Shown one piece after another: positions 8,638 to 17,261 of a DNA stretch of 64,000 bases; position 1 is the stretch's first letter; each line of letters starts with the position of its first letter. The stretch comes from Lonepinella sp042468235 (GTDB taxonomy: Bacteria; Pseudomonadota; Gammaproteobacteria; Enterobacterales; Pasteurellaceae). The translations under genes were made by a program, and so were the position numbers. The stretch spans positions 434,001-498,000 of the forward strand of contig NZ_CP170386.1 in NCBI RefSeq assembly GCF_042468235.1. The letters run 5' to 3'. The notes beneath the pieces were generated by a model. The model worked only from the letters and a program-made list of their open reading frames with translations, made no database searches and had not been told where the DNA came from.

Positions 8638-9708
8638 ATGATGAATACCTTAGATCGTTATATTGGTAAAAGTATTTTAGGGGCGATTTTTGCCACGTTA
8701 TTAACCTTAGTTGGACTCTCCGCGATTATTAAATTCGTGGAACAATTTCGTAGTGTAGGAAAAGGTTCTTACGACAGTCTGCAAGCCATTTTATATACTG
8801 TGTTGACGATGCCGAAAGACATTGAAACTTTTTTCCCAATGGCGGCATTGCTCGGGGCATTAATTGCGTTAGGGAATTTAGCCAGTCGAAGTGAATTAGT
8901 GGTGATGCAATCAGCAGGGTTCTCCCGTTTAAAAATCGGTTTAGCGGTGATGAAAACCGCACTTCCTTTGGTGGTATTAACTATGATTATTGGTGAATGG
9001 GGAATTCCACAAACGGAACAATATGCTCGAGATATGCGAGCAAAAGCTATTTCCGGTGGTTCTATGCTATCAGTAAAGAATGGTGTATGGGCGAAAGACG
9101 GTAATGATTTTATTTTTGTCAGACGTATTACCGAAGATGCTAAATTAAATGATATTTATATTTATCGTTTTAATGATAACCGTAGGTTGGAACAAATGAC
9201 TCATGCCAATCAAGGCGTTTATCAAAATGGTGAGTGGGTATTAAAAAATATCAATACATCCACCATTACGGAAGAACAGATCATGACCCAGAATAAACTT
9301 AATGATAAGTGGAAAACTAACCTGACGCCGGATAAACTGGGTATTTTTTCCTTAAAACCCACGTCATTATCAATTTCAGGATTATCGGATTATATTAGTT
9401 TCTTGAAACAAACTGGACAAGATAGTAAGAAATTTGAATTAACCTACTGGCGAAAATTATTCCAACCGATTTCGGTAGGGGTAATGATGTTGCTTGCGTT
9501 ATCTTTTATTTTTGGACCATTGCGAAGTGTGACCGCCGGAGCAAGAATTGTAGCAGGAATTTGCTTTGGTTTCTTGTTTTATGTAGTGAATGAAATTTTT
9601 GGACCACTCAGTTTAGTTTATAGTGTTCCACCATTGGCTGGAGCGTTAATGCCAAGTGTGATGTTTCTGATTATTACTTGGTGGTTGTTGAGTCGTAAAA
9701 GAGACTAA
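8638..9708 (+). CDS. lptG: LPS export ABC transporter permease LptG
   Basis: Second permease of the LptB2FG lipopolysaccharide extractor and heterodimer partner of LptF. It has 356 residues with the same architecture: membrane helices near 15-40, 60-80 and 100-120, a periplasmic beta domain around 135-260, and C-terminal helices. MMNTLDRYIGKSILGAI opens the protein, as in LptG relatives. Two adjacent ATG codons (8638, 8641) could each start it; AAGGATAAG just upstream supplies the ribosome site. Co-transcribed with lptF. Confidence 0.93.
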   Translation: MMNTLDRYIGKSILGAIFATLLTLVGLSAIIKFVEQFRSVGKGSYDSLQAILYTVLTMPKDIETFFPMAALLGALIALGNLASRSELVVMQSAGFSRLKIGLAVMKTALPLVVLTMIIGEWGIPQTEQYARDMRAKAISGGSMLSVKNGVWAKDGNDFIFVRRITEDAKLNDIYIYRFNDNRRLEQMTHANQGVYQNGEWVLKNINTSTITEEQIMTQNKLNDKWKTNLTPDKLGIFSLKPTSLSISGLSDYISFLKQTGQDSKKFELTYWRKLFQPISVGVMMLLALSFIFGPLRSVTAGARIVAGICFGFLFYVVNEIFGPLSLVYSVPPLAGALMPSVMFLIITWWLLSRKRD

Positions 9709-9883
9709 ATATTGTCCTTCATATTGGGCCAAATACTGCGAACTAAAATTGTATTTAAGTGTGCAGCCGAAATCGACTGCACTTATGTTCATTAAGCTTC
9801 TATTATTTTTTGTTCAGAAATCTACAAAAAATTAATGATGTAAATCTAAATAATTTAATGGCAGAGAAGTAGAAAAATAGCAA

Positions 9884-11143
9884 TCATGCTCTTGATACAT
9901 AATTGCCAGTTGCTATCCATTTATAAGTTGTTAATGCTTCTAATCCCATCGGGCCACGAGCATGTAATTTTTGTGTACTCACCGCCACTTCTGCTCCTAA
10001 ACCAAATTGACCACCATCGGTAAATCTTGTGCTAGCATTAACATACACCGCTGCCGCATCCACTTGTGATATAAATTGTTGTGCCAGTTTTTGTGATTCC
10101 GTTAAAATCGCTTCTGAATGTTGACTACCGTATTCCCGAATATGCTCAATGGCTTGTTCAATATCTTTCACGATCACTACGTTTAAATCTTTGGATAACC
10201 ACTCTTGGCGTAATTCTTGATCTTGCACAGCCACCACGTCTGCTCCTGCTTGTTGCAAAATAGAAAGTGCGGTGGAATCGGCGTGAAATTTTACCTGTTT
10301 AGCTTTTAAATGTGCTGCCAATTTAGGTAAAAATTGGCTGGCAATGCTTTCTTGTACTAACAGGGTTTCTAATGTATTGCAAGTGCTAGGACGTTGGGTT
10401 TTGGCATTATCAATGATGGAAAGTGCTTTATTTTGATCCGCACTTTGTTCCACAAAGGTATGACAAACACCAATACCTCCGACAATGACAGGAATAGTGG
10501 CATGCTGTTTACAGAGTTCATGTAACCCAGCACCGCCACGAGGGATAATCATATCTACATAACGATCTAATTTAAGTAATTGCATGACGAGCTCACGATT
10601 AGGATCGGTAATGGCTTGTACGGCTTCTTTTGGCAAACCCGTTTGCTCAAGAGCGGATTGTACGACTTCCACCAATACTTTATTCGAATATTGGGTTTCT
10701 TTCCCACCACGTAAAATCACTGCATTACCCGTTTTTAAACAAAGGCTTGCTACATCAATGGTCACGTTAGGACGAGCTTCATAAATCGTACCGATCACAC
10801 CTAGAGGAACTCGTACACGTTCTAATTTTAAACCACTATCCAACAGACCGCCGTCAATTAATTGCCCCACTGGATCAGCAAGCGAAATCACATGACGCAC
10901 ATCATTGGCAATGCCAGTTAAGCGTTCTGGTGTCAGCAATAAGCGGTCAATAATTGCTTCGCTTAAACCTGTTTGTTGAGCAATTTCAATATCTTTAGCA
11001 TTCGCTTGTAAAATGCGATCCTGTTGTTGTTCAAGTTGATCAGCAATTTGTTGTAACGCCTTGTTTTTTTGTTGTTGAGAAAGTTGGGAAAGGATAAAAG
11101 CGGCTTGTCTGGCCGCTTTACCCATAGCAATTACATCAGTCAT
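9884..11143 (-). CDS. proA: Gamma-glutamyl phosphate reductase
   Basis: Second step of proline synthesis: NADPH-dependent reduction of gamma-glutamyl phosphate to glutamate semialdehyde; cytosolic. It has 419 residues (family ~417). Aldehyde-dehydrogenase-fold motifs are clear: IYEARPNVTIDVASLCLKTGN, split as IYEARPNVTID and VASLCLKTGNAVILRGGKE. The catalytic-cysteine region reads AKTQRPSTCNTLETLLV, and the C-terminus has GPMGLEALTTYKW. proB is not adjacent. proA follows holD by 17 bp on the same strand, so the two may be co-transcribed. Confidence 0.95.
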   Translation of the reverse strand: MTDVIAMGKAARQAAFILSQLSQQQKNKALQQIADQLEQQQDRILQANAKDIEIAQQTGLSEAIIDRLLLTPERLTGIANDVRHVISLADPVGQLIDGGLLDSGLKLERVRVPLGVIGTIYEARPNVTIDVASLCLKTGNAVILRGGKETQYSNKVLVEVVQSALEQTGLPKEAVQAITDPNRELVMQLLKLDRYVDMIIPRGGAGLHELCKQHATIPVIVGGIGVCHTFVEQSADQNKALSIIDNAKTQRPSTCNTLETLLVQESIASQFLPKLAAHLKAKQVKFHADSTALSILQQAGADVVAVQDQELRQEWLSKDLNVVIVKDIEQAIEHIREYGSQHSEAILTESQKLAQQFISQVDAAAVYVNASTRFTDGGQFGLGAEVAVSTQKLHARGPMGLEALTTYKWIATGNYVSRA

Positions 11144-11160
11144 TTTTTCGTCCAGTTAAT

Positions 11161-11589
11161 TTAAGGTTGATTTAGAGTTTGAATTTGTTGCCAAAAATGG
11201 CGTTTTTCCTTGGGATCTTGTTTTAATGTCGCGAGATCGGGGCTTCGCCATTGCGCGATGGAATGTTGACATAAGGGCAAAGCGCGGTCAATTTTTTCAG
11301 TATTTTTGCTGATCAGCCAATAAGTTACTTCTTGTTCTATATTAAGATGATTGGTTTGTTCAAAATCAATAAACAAGCAATCATTCGGTTCAATCTCACA
11401 ACTTAGTAATACATCCTGCATAAATTTTTCATTGAGGGAAAAGGGGATGTCGGCAATAATCACTAAACGGATATTTTCAGGTACCTGAATATTCACTAGC
11501 CCTTTTAACGTGTCGGGACGGCGTAATTTCCATTGGGTAATACCCATTTGTTGTAACAGAAGATCTCGGCGGTTCAAAATTGTATCCAC
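11161..11589 (-). CDS. holD: DNA polymerase III psi subunit HolD
   Basis: Psi subunit of the replicative polymerase clamp-loader complex; with chi it links the loader to SSB. It has 142 residues. The N-terminus NRRDLLLQQMGITQWKLRRP matches the conserved RRD-LQQ-GITQW-LRRP pattern of HolD, where the chi-independent contact to gamma/tau lies. The start appears to be GTG at 11589. As in E. coli, the gene is divergent from rsmC; here rimI is replaced downstream by proA. Confidence 0.88.
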   Translation of the reverse strand: MDTILNRRDLLLQQMGITQWKLRRPDTLKGLVNIQVPENIRLVIIADIPFSLNEKFMQDVLLSCEIEPNDCLFIDFEQTNHLNIEQEVTYWLISKNTEKIDRALPLCQHSIAQWRSPDLATLKQDPKEKRHFWQQIQTLNQP

Positions 11590-11681
11590 AAAAATAAAAA
11601 ATTAGCTTTATTGTAAATAGGTTTTAGAGTTTCGTAAATAGATTGCGTATAATAGCGAAAATTTTATATAGGATCATTACC

Positions 11682-12683
11682 ATGCTTAGTCTTGAAAGCC
11701 AAGTTTTACAACGTCATCTCGCTTTTTTTGAACATAAATCTGTTTTATTTGCTGGGGGAGTCAATGATAATTTTCCAATGCAAATTCGTTCGCAGGGAAA
11801 ATCTGTCAAGATTTGGTCTTGTTATTTTGATTATGTGAACCGCTTAAAAGACAAAAGTGCGGTACATTTTGGCGAAATTTTTCAGGATCAAGCGGATTTG
11901 ATAGTTTTTTATTGGACCAAGAATAAGCAAGAAGTGCAATTTCAGTTAATGCAATTATTAGCCAATTCGCCACTCAATCAAGAAATCTTGATTATTGGTG
12001 AAAATCGTTGTGGTGTGCGTTCGGTAGAAAAAATCCTCGCACCTTTTGGCGATATTGGCAAGATTGATAGTGCAAGACGTTGTGGACTTTATCATTTTTG
12101 TTTGCAAAAAGCACCGCAGTTTGATGTCGGGAGTTATTGGAAAACTTATCAAAATGCAAAATTAGGTGAGCTAAAAATTCAAAGTTTACCAGGGGTGTTT
12201 AGTGCGAATGAGCTGGATATGGGAACAGATTTGTTACTTTCAACTTTGAATCAGAAAATTTCGGGTGAAGTGCTGGATTTAGGTTGTGGGGCTGGTGTTA
12301 TTGGTGCTTTTATCAAACAACATAATCCGCAAATTAATTTAGTCATGAGTGATATTCATGCTATGGCGATTGCTTCGGCTAAACGGACGTTAGATGAAAA
12401 TGGCTTGGCTGGTGAAGTGATTGCGAGTGATGTATTTTCTCATATTCAAGGTAAATTTGATTTGATTATTTCTAACCCCCCATTTCATGATGGCATTGAT
12501 ACGGCATATCAGGCGGTAACAACCTTAATTGAACAAGCAAAACAACATTTAAAAGCAGGTGGAGAATTGAGAATTGTAGCAAATGCGTTTTTGCCGTATG
12601 CAGATTTATTGGATCGGTGTTTCGGTCTGCATCAGGTGTTGGCGAAGACGGGGAAGTTTAAGGTGTATTCGGTGAGTTTGTGA
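11682..12683 (+). CDS. rsmC: 16S rRNA m2G1207 methyltransferase RsmC
   Basis: Methylates N2 of G1207 in 16S rRNA of the 30S subunit, using SAM. It has 333 residues from ATG at 11682, where MLSLESQVLQRHLAFF matches family starts; an upstream in-frame start at 11643 lies in the promoter region. The duplicated Rossmann layout ends in the active C-terminal domain: VLDLGCGAGVIGAFI (motif I, about residues 198-212) and the catalytic SNPPFHDG (motif IV). Divergent from holD. Confidence 0.93.
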   Translation: MLSLESQVLQRHLAFFEHKSVLFAGGVNDNFPMQIRSQGKSVKIWSCYFDYVNRLKDKSAVHFGEIFQDQADLIVFYWTKNKQEVQFQLMQLLANSPLNQEILIIGENRCGVRSVEKILAPFGDIGKIDSARRCGLYHFCLQKAPQFDVGSYWKTYQNAKLGELKIQSLPGVFSANELDMGTDLLLSTLNQKISGEVLDLGCGAGVIGAFIKQHNPQINLVMSDIHAMAIASAKRTLDENGLAGEVIASDVFSHIQGKFDLIISNPPFHDGIDTAYQAVTTLIEQAKQHLKAGGELRIVANAFLPYADLLDRCFGLHQVLAKTGKFKVYSVSL

Positions 12684-12691
12684 TGGTTTAG

Positions 12692-12802
12692 CCCCGTACT
12701 CTCGTACGGGGTTAAGCATAGTGACGCTACGCCGTAGCTTTTTCTTTTACGCTAAGATGCGGAGCATCGTCATTTGCTTAACCCTGTACGCAAGTGCAGG
12801 GC
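12692..12802. repeat. Inverted pair of REP-like units between rsmC and afuC
   Basis: The 128-bp gap between two convergent genes holds two units facing each other. The first is CCCCGTAC/GTACGGGG (12692-12711) with TTAAGCATAGTGACGCTAC and CCGTAGCTT. The second is its inverted counterpart, ending TTGCTTAACCCTGTACGCAA and GTGCAGGG near 12776-12800. A small GATGC..GCATC hairpin lies between. The layout resembles a BIME and probably ends or protects both transcripts. Confidence 0.65.
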
Positions 12803-12811
12803 GGAACACAT

Positions 12812-13858
12812 TTATTCTCTTTTAAGCAAAAACACCCCATGCTCACTCAAATGCACAAAGGCACTTTCTGCGTTCGGGTCAAAATCTTCAGGATTACAAT
12901 TCACCAACAAATCCTTACCGCCCCAATCTGCTACAATTTCCCAATGATTACCCATATACACCGCACTTTTGATGTGGCATTGTTGGCTAGGCTCGCCACT
13001 GTGTTTTAAGCGAATGGCTTCAGGACGCACGCCCACTAAACAGTAGCCATCAGGTAAACCAAATTGAGCAGCGTTCGGCAAATAGAATTGATAACCGTTA
13101 ATCGTCACTTGATTTTGTGATACTGAACCGTCAAAAATACTGCTTTCACCCATAAAGTTGGCTAAGAATAAGGAATTAGGACGTAAATATAGTTCTTTGG
13201 CTGGGGCTTTTTGCATAATTTTGCCTTTGTGCATTACGATCACTTCGTCTGACACCGCAAAGGCTTCGGTTTGGTCGTGGGTGACATAAAGGGAGGTAAT
13301 GCCTAACCGTTGTTGTAATTCACGAATTTTTTCACGCATAGAACGGCGTAAATTGGCATCTAAGTTACTCAACGGTTCATCAAATAACAACACTTTTGGC
13401 TTTAACACCAAGGCACGAGCCAAGGCGACACGTTGTTGTTGACCGCCTGAAATTTGATCCACAAAACGATCTTCAAAGCCTGCTAAATCCACCAATTCCA
13501 AGGCTTCTTTGACTCGTTGTTTACGTTCTTCACCGCTTACGCCCTGCATCCGCAAGCCATAACCCACGTTATCACCGATAGACATGTGTGGAAATAACGC
13601 ATAGGATTGGAACACAATACAAATATCCCGATTTTGGATAGATGATTTGGTCACATCTTCGCCATCAATAAAAATTTGCCCTGATGTTGGGTTTTCTAAT
13701 CCTGCCACTAACCGCAACACGGTAGTTTTACCGCAACCAGATGGACCAAGTAATGTCACCATTGTGCCACGTTTAATGGTTAAATCTAAATTATCAATGA
13801 CAACCGCTTTGCCAAAGGCTTTAGTGATATTTTTTAATACTAAGAAATCTTGACTCAT
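12812..13858 (-). CDS. afuC: ABC transporter ATP-binding protein AfuC
   Basis: ATPase of the AfuABC importer. It has 348 residues: Walker A GPSGCGKTTVLRL (about 34-46), ABC signature ISGGQQQRVALARAL, Walker B VLLFDEPLSNLDANLR, H-loop THDQTEAFA, and a C-terminal TOBE-like regulatory domain. Databases often label it a ferric-ion FbpC. The Afu family was later shown in Actinobacillus pleuropneumoniae to import sugar phosphates. Last gene of the afuA-afuB-afuC unit, 16 bp after afuB. Confidence 0.9.
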   Translation of the reverse strand: MSQDFLVLKNITKAFGKAVVIDNLDLTIKRGTMVTLLGPSGCGKTTVLRLVAGLENPTSGQIFIDGEDVTKSSIQNRDICIVFQSYALFPHMSIGDNVGYGLRMQGVSGEERKQRVKEALELVDLAGFEDRFVDQISGGQQQRVALARALVLKPKVLLFDEPLSNLDANLRRSMREKIRELQQRLGITSLYVTHDQTEAFAVSDEVIVMHKGKIMQKAPAKELYLRPNSLFLANFMGESSIFDGSVSQNQVTINGYQFYLPNAAQFGLPDGYCLVGVRPEAIRLKHSGEPSQQCHIKSAVYMGNHWEIVADWGGKDLLVNCNPEDFDPNAESAFVHLSEHGVFLLKRE

Positions 13859-13874
13859 AATTTTACAACCTTTA

Positions 13875-15932
13875 TTAATTCATTTTTTTAGCTTTGGAAC
13901 GGGAAATGCGAGTGTCGCCCACGATCCAGTCAAAGAATAAGATAATCGCCATCATCACCACGATTAAAATAGAACCATAAGCAATGGCAATGCCGTATTC
14001 ACCGTCTTCTACACGGTTTAAAATATAGGCGGTTGCCACTCGGGTGTCGGCGGTGACTAAGAAAATAATCGCACTCACGGTGGTCATTGCTCGCACGAAA
14101 CTGGTGACCAGAGCGGACAATAACGCTGGTTTAAGCAATGGGAATACAATATACCAAATGGTTTTGAACGAGCTGCCTTTCAAGGAAAGGGACGCTTCAT
14201 CAAGGGATTTATCCAACTGTCCTAAACCTGCAATAGCGGCACGCATCCCAATCGGCAAGTCACGCATTACCATTGAAATAATCACGATAATGCTGGTGCC
14301 AGTGATATACATTGGAGCATCGTTAAAGGCTAAAATATAAGACACCCCTGCCACCGTCCCTGGCACGGCAAAGCAAAGCATGGTGAGAAATTCCAATGTT
14401 TTTTTGCCTTGGAAATCTTTTCGCACCACGATATAGGCAATCAACAAGCCGAAAAGGGCGGTGAGCGGAGCAGCAATACCTGCGTAGAACATCGTATTGA
14501 GTAGAGATGGCCATGCCCCATCGCTTAACCCTTGACCAAATAATAACGCATAGTTTCTGGTGGTTAAGGTGTAATCCACGCCCCAGTTGACGGTGAAACT
14601 GCCGTAGAAAATACTGCCGTATAATGCCAAATTAAACACAATCCAAAAGGCTAACATGGTAATAATTGTCCATTTCAAGCCTTGTGGCAAATCTTGCACA
14701 TCGCCACGATAGGATTTGCCCGACACCGTCACATAGGAACGGTTGCCGATCCAAATATATTGCACCACGAAAATCAGCAAGGAAAAAATCAGCAACATTG
14801 AACCCAGCGTACTTGCCGAAGCATAATCCAACTGTGAACCTGCAATATAGAAATAAATTTGGGTCGCAATCACATCAAAGCTACCACCTAGCACTAACGG
14901 ATTACTAAAGTCCGCCAAGGATTGAATAAATACAATCAAAAATGAGTTCGCCAACGCAGGGCGGAGCAGTGGGAAAATGATATTGTAGAACGTTTGATAG
15001 CGGTTGGCTCGTAGAGTGTAGGACGCTTCTTCAATAGACGGGTGAATAGATTTCAATGCACCGTCTAAAATCATAAAGGAAATTGGGGCGAACGCCAAAA
15101 TCTGTGCAATGGCAATACCGTTAAAACCATATAACCAGTTATGATTAGTAAAGCCTAGATAGTCGTTTAAAAATTCAGTCACATAGCCTGAACGTCCAAG
15201 CATTAAGGTTACCCCAAGACCAACTACAAATGGCGGTGTAACAATCGGTAAAATTGAGAAAATTTTACCAATAAATGCTGTGCGTTTGGCAATTCGGGTG
15301 GTGTAAAGTGCAAATGCTAATCCAAAGATAGTAGAAACTATCCCAACAAAGCCTGATAATAATAGGGAATTGCCAATTACTCGCACAATATAATTTTGGC
15401 TTAAAATGCGTAATACTTGTTGTGGTGCAAAAGTATCGCCGTCATAAAACATTGATACGAAAATCGCCACTGTGGGATACACAATGAAGAAGAAAATTAA
15501 TAAGATGATAGCCAAAATTGAACCAATAATAAATTTATCCCCTTGCATGACTTTCAATTTTGCTAAAGCAAAAGTAGCAATAGCGGAAAGTGTACAAATG
15601 AGAATAAGTACAGAGTAGCCCATGGATATTTTGTAAACCATTGCACTGATGAACAAAAATAAAAAGTTAAAAGCAACTAAAGCTAATTCTGTTTTGGCTT
15701 GCTTTTCTGTTGGTAAATTTAGTTTTGGAATAATTAAAAAGCCAACTAATGGCAAAAACCATAAAATAGTTAAATTAAATGATGACCAACCCATGGCATC
15801 ATAAAATTCATCAGCGGTACTTTCCAGTAAGCCATAATCTAAGGCTTGAGATGGCAGTAGCAAAAAAGCAATAAAAGCTAACAACAGCCAAAAATTAGCT
15901 GTTTGGGTAAAAGGAATTTTTGCGGAATTCAT
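13875..15932 (-). CDS. afuB: ABC transporter permease AfuB (two fused permease domains)
   Basis: Integral membrane subunit of AfuABC. It has 685 residues from ATG at 15932, which follows GAGG; the in-frame TTG at 15944 is less likely. Two binding-protein-dependent permease domains are fused head to tail. The first EAA-type loop is EEASYTLRANRYQTFYNIIF, the second DEASLSLKGSSFKTIWYIVF, so one chain forms the whole channel. An N-terminal extension of extra helices (about residues 10-110) precedes the first domain, as in A. pleuropneumoniae AfuB. Confidence 0.9.
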   Translation of the reverse strand: MNSAKIPFTQTANFWLLLAFIAFLLLPSQALDYGLLESTADEFYDAMGWSSFNLTILWFLPLVGFLIIPKLNLPTEKQAKTELALVAFNFLFLFISAMVYKISMGYSVLILICTLSAIATFALAKLKVMQGDKFIIGSILAIILLIFFFIVYPTVAIFVSMFYDGDTFAPQQVLRILSQNYIVRVIGNSLLLSGFVGIVSTIFGLAFALYTTRIAKRTAFIGKIFSILPIVTPPFVVGLGVTLMLGRSGYVTEFLNDYLGFTNHNWLYGFNGIAIAQILAFAPISFMILDGALKSIHPSIEEASYTLRANRYQTFYNIIFPLLRPALANSFLIVFIQSLADFSNPLVLGGSFDVIATQIYFYIAGSQLDYASASTLGSMLLIFSLLIFVVQYIWIGNRSYVTVSGKSYRGDVQDLPQGLKWTIITMLAFWIVFNLALYGSIFYGSFTVNWGVDYTLTTRNYALLFGQGLSDGAWPSLLNTMFYAGIAAPLTALFGLLIAYIVVRKDFQGKKTLEFLTMLCFAVPGTVAGVSYILAFNDAPMYITGTSIIVIISMVMRDLPIGMRAAIAGLGQLDKSLDEASLSLKGSSFKTIWYIVFPLLKPALLSALVTSFVRAMTTVSAIIFLVTADTRVATAYILNRVEDGEYGIAIAYGSILIVVMMAIILFFDWIVGDTRISRSKAKKMN

Positions 15933-15970
15933 ACAACCTCGCAATTAGAATGGAAAAATTTTTGTTTTTT

Positions 15971-16010
15971 AACCGCACTTTAATCCCCGATTTTAATAAA
16001 AAGTGCGGTT
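15971..16010. repeat. Inverted pair of uptake signal sequences between afuA and afuB
   Basis: AACCGCACTT (15971-15980) and AAGTGCGGTT (16001-16010) can form a 10-bp stem. On the afu (minus) strand the stem is followed by A residues, not U, so it is not a good intrinsic terminator for afu. It may instead protect the 3' end of afuA mRNA and raise binding-protein levels. Confidence 0.7.
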
Positions 16011-16028
16011 CTTTTTTAAGAAGATTTT

Positions 16029-17069
16029 TTATTTCGCTAATTTAACCTCTTGCACCCATTTTTCAATTAGGCGTTTACGTTCAGCACTATCACCATATTT
16101 CTCAAAATCATAATTGATTAGGTTTAACTTGGTTGGATCAAATGCTGTTGGAGATTGTTCAGCAGTAGTATTAGTGAGAGTTTGGTGAGAATTACCTTTA
16201 CGCCAAGCGGTTTCTTGTCCTTCTTTGGAAAGCACAAAATCGACAAATAATTTTGCATTGTCAATATTTCTTGAACCTTTGATAATACTTAAACCGCCCA
16301 ATTCATAGCCAGTACCTTCACAAGGCACAATCAATTCCACTGGTGCCCCTGCTTGTTTTTGCACGGCGTAATCGTGTAAGAAACCGATACCAATGGTTGC
16401 TTCACCACGAGCAGCACTGTTAGATGGGGTGATACCTGATTTGGTGTATTGGGAAATATTTGGGTGTAATTGTTTGAAGTAATCAAATGCACCTTGTTCA
16501 CCCCAAAGTTGCACAAAGGTCGCAATGGCGGTGTAAGCGGTGCCAGAACTTTGTGGATCGGCGATTTGAATTTCACCTTTTAAACGTGGATCGGTTAAAT
16601 CTTTCCAGCATTTTGGCACCTCGGTAATACCCAATTTTTTTAAACGCTCAGTATTTACGCCATAGCCCAAAATTCCCATATAAATAGCAGATACATAATG
16701 CCCTTTAATTTTGGCAGGATCTTGGAATCTCTCAACTACCTCTTTGATATGTTCAGATTGATAAGGTTCTAATAACCCCATTTCAGCCGCTTGAGCTTGT
16801 GGATCGAATGTACCGCCGTACCATACATCAGCTTGTGGATTATTTTTTTCCGCTTCTACTTTCGCAAAAGTTGAACCTGAACCGTTACGAATAAAAGCCG
16901 TTTTGACATCATATTTTTTACCAAACGCCTGTGTTTCTGCTTCGCACATTTCGTTAGTCGCACTACAATAAACCACCAAACGACCTTTGGCGAGAGCTTG
17001 AGTAGATAGCATTAAACCTGCACCTAAAAGTGCGGTGGAAATAGCAAAAGAAATTTTATTGAATTTCAT
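16029..17069 (-). CDS. afuA: Periplasmic solute-binding protein AfuA (sugar-phosphate/ferric family)
   Basis: Periplasmic binding protein feeding AfuBC. It has 346 residues with a signal peptide, MKFNKISFAISTALLGAG to the cleavage at about ALA-KG (residue 27). The mature N-terminus GRLVVYCSATNEMCEAE and the DVWYGGTFD and DPQSSGTAYTAI stretches are AfuA-type. The family was named for ferric uptake, but A. pleuropneumoniae AfuA binds cyclic hexose/heptose phosphates. The perfect CRP site upstream and absence of a clear Fur box favour that role here. RBS AGGGG precedes ATG at 17069. Confidence 0.88.
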   Translation of the reverse strand: MKFNKISFAISTALLGAGLMLSTQALAKGRLVVYCSATNEMCEAETQAFGKKYDVKTAFIRNGSGSTFAKVEAEKNNPQADVWYGGTFDPQAQAAEMGLLEPYQSEHIKEVVERFQDPAKIKGHYVSAIYMGILGYGVNTERLKKLGITEVPKCWKDLTDPRLKGEIQIADPQSSGTAYTAIATFVQLWGEQGAFDYFKQLHPNISQYTKSGITPSNSAARGEATIGIGFLHDYAVQKQAGAPVELIVPCEGTGYELGGLSIIKGSRNIDNAKLFVDFVLSKEGQETAWRKGNSHQTLTNTTAEQSPTAFDPTKLNLINYDFEKYGDSAERKRLIEKWVQEVKLAK

Positions 17070-17113
17070 AGAATACCCCTATTAATTAAATGTAATTGTT
17101 AAAATATTTTCAC

Positions 17114-17119
17114 ATAATA
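17114..17119 (-). promoter_or_regulatory. Candidate -10 box for afuA
   Basis: On the minus strand this reads TATTAT, five of six to consensus. A start site seven bases on (about 17107) puts the CRP site centre at -41.5, the class II geometry, and gives afuA a leader of about 38 nt. Inferred from spacing only. Confidence 0.4.
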
Positions 17120-17140
17120 ACGATCTTATAGATTTATTTC

Positions 17141-17156
17141 TGTGAGATAAGTCACA
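17141..17156. promoter_or_regulatory. CRP-cAMP binding site between afuA and udk
   Basis: TGTGA-GATAAG-TCACA has both half-sites perfect. The centre lies at 17148.5. Candidate -10 boxes on both sides (TATACT at 17178 for udk, TATTAT at 17114 for afuA) each place it at about -41.5, so it may activate both directions. Confidence 0.75.
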
Positions 17157-17177
17157 AAAATGAAAATTCATTGCGTT

Positions 17178-17183
17178 ATACTT
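17178..17183 (+). promoter_or_regulatory. Candidate -10 box for udk
   Basis: TATACT, five of six to consensus, with no recognisable -35 at the right distance but a perfect CRP site centred about 41.5 bp before the predicted start (about 17190). That is the usual look of a class II CRP-dependent promoter. Confidence 0.4.
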
Positions 17184-17261
17184 AAAAGTTTGGTTAAAAA
17201 CTGTTAAAAAAGCCGATTTTTCTTTATAATCAGTCAAATTATTTCCTTATTGAGAACACTT

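Noticed and set aside
15971..16010. Inverted USS pair as an intrinsic terminator within the afu operon
   Set aside because: On the transcribed strand the stem is followed by A's, not U's, so intrinsic termination is unlikely; kept as a stem-forming repeat.
12812..17069. afuABC as a straightforward ferric-iron (FbpABC) uptake operon
   Set aside because: The binding protein matches AfuA rather than FbpA/HitA, the promoter has a perfect CRP site and no clear Fur box, and Afu is known to carry sugar phosphates in a relative.
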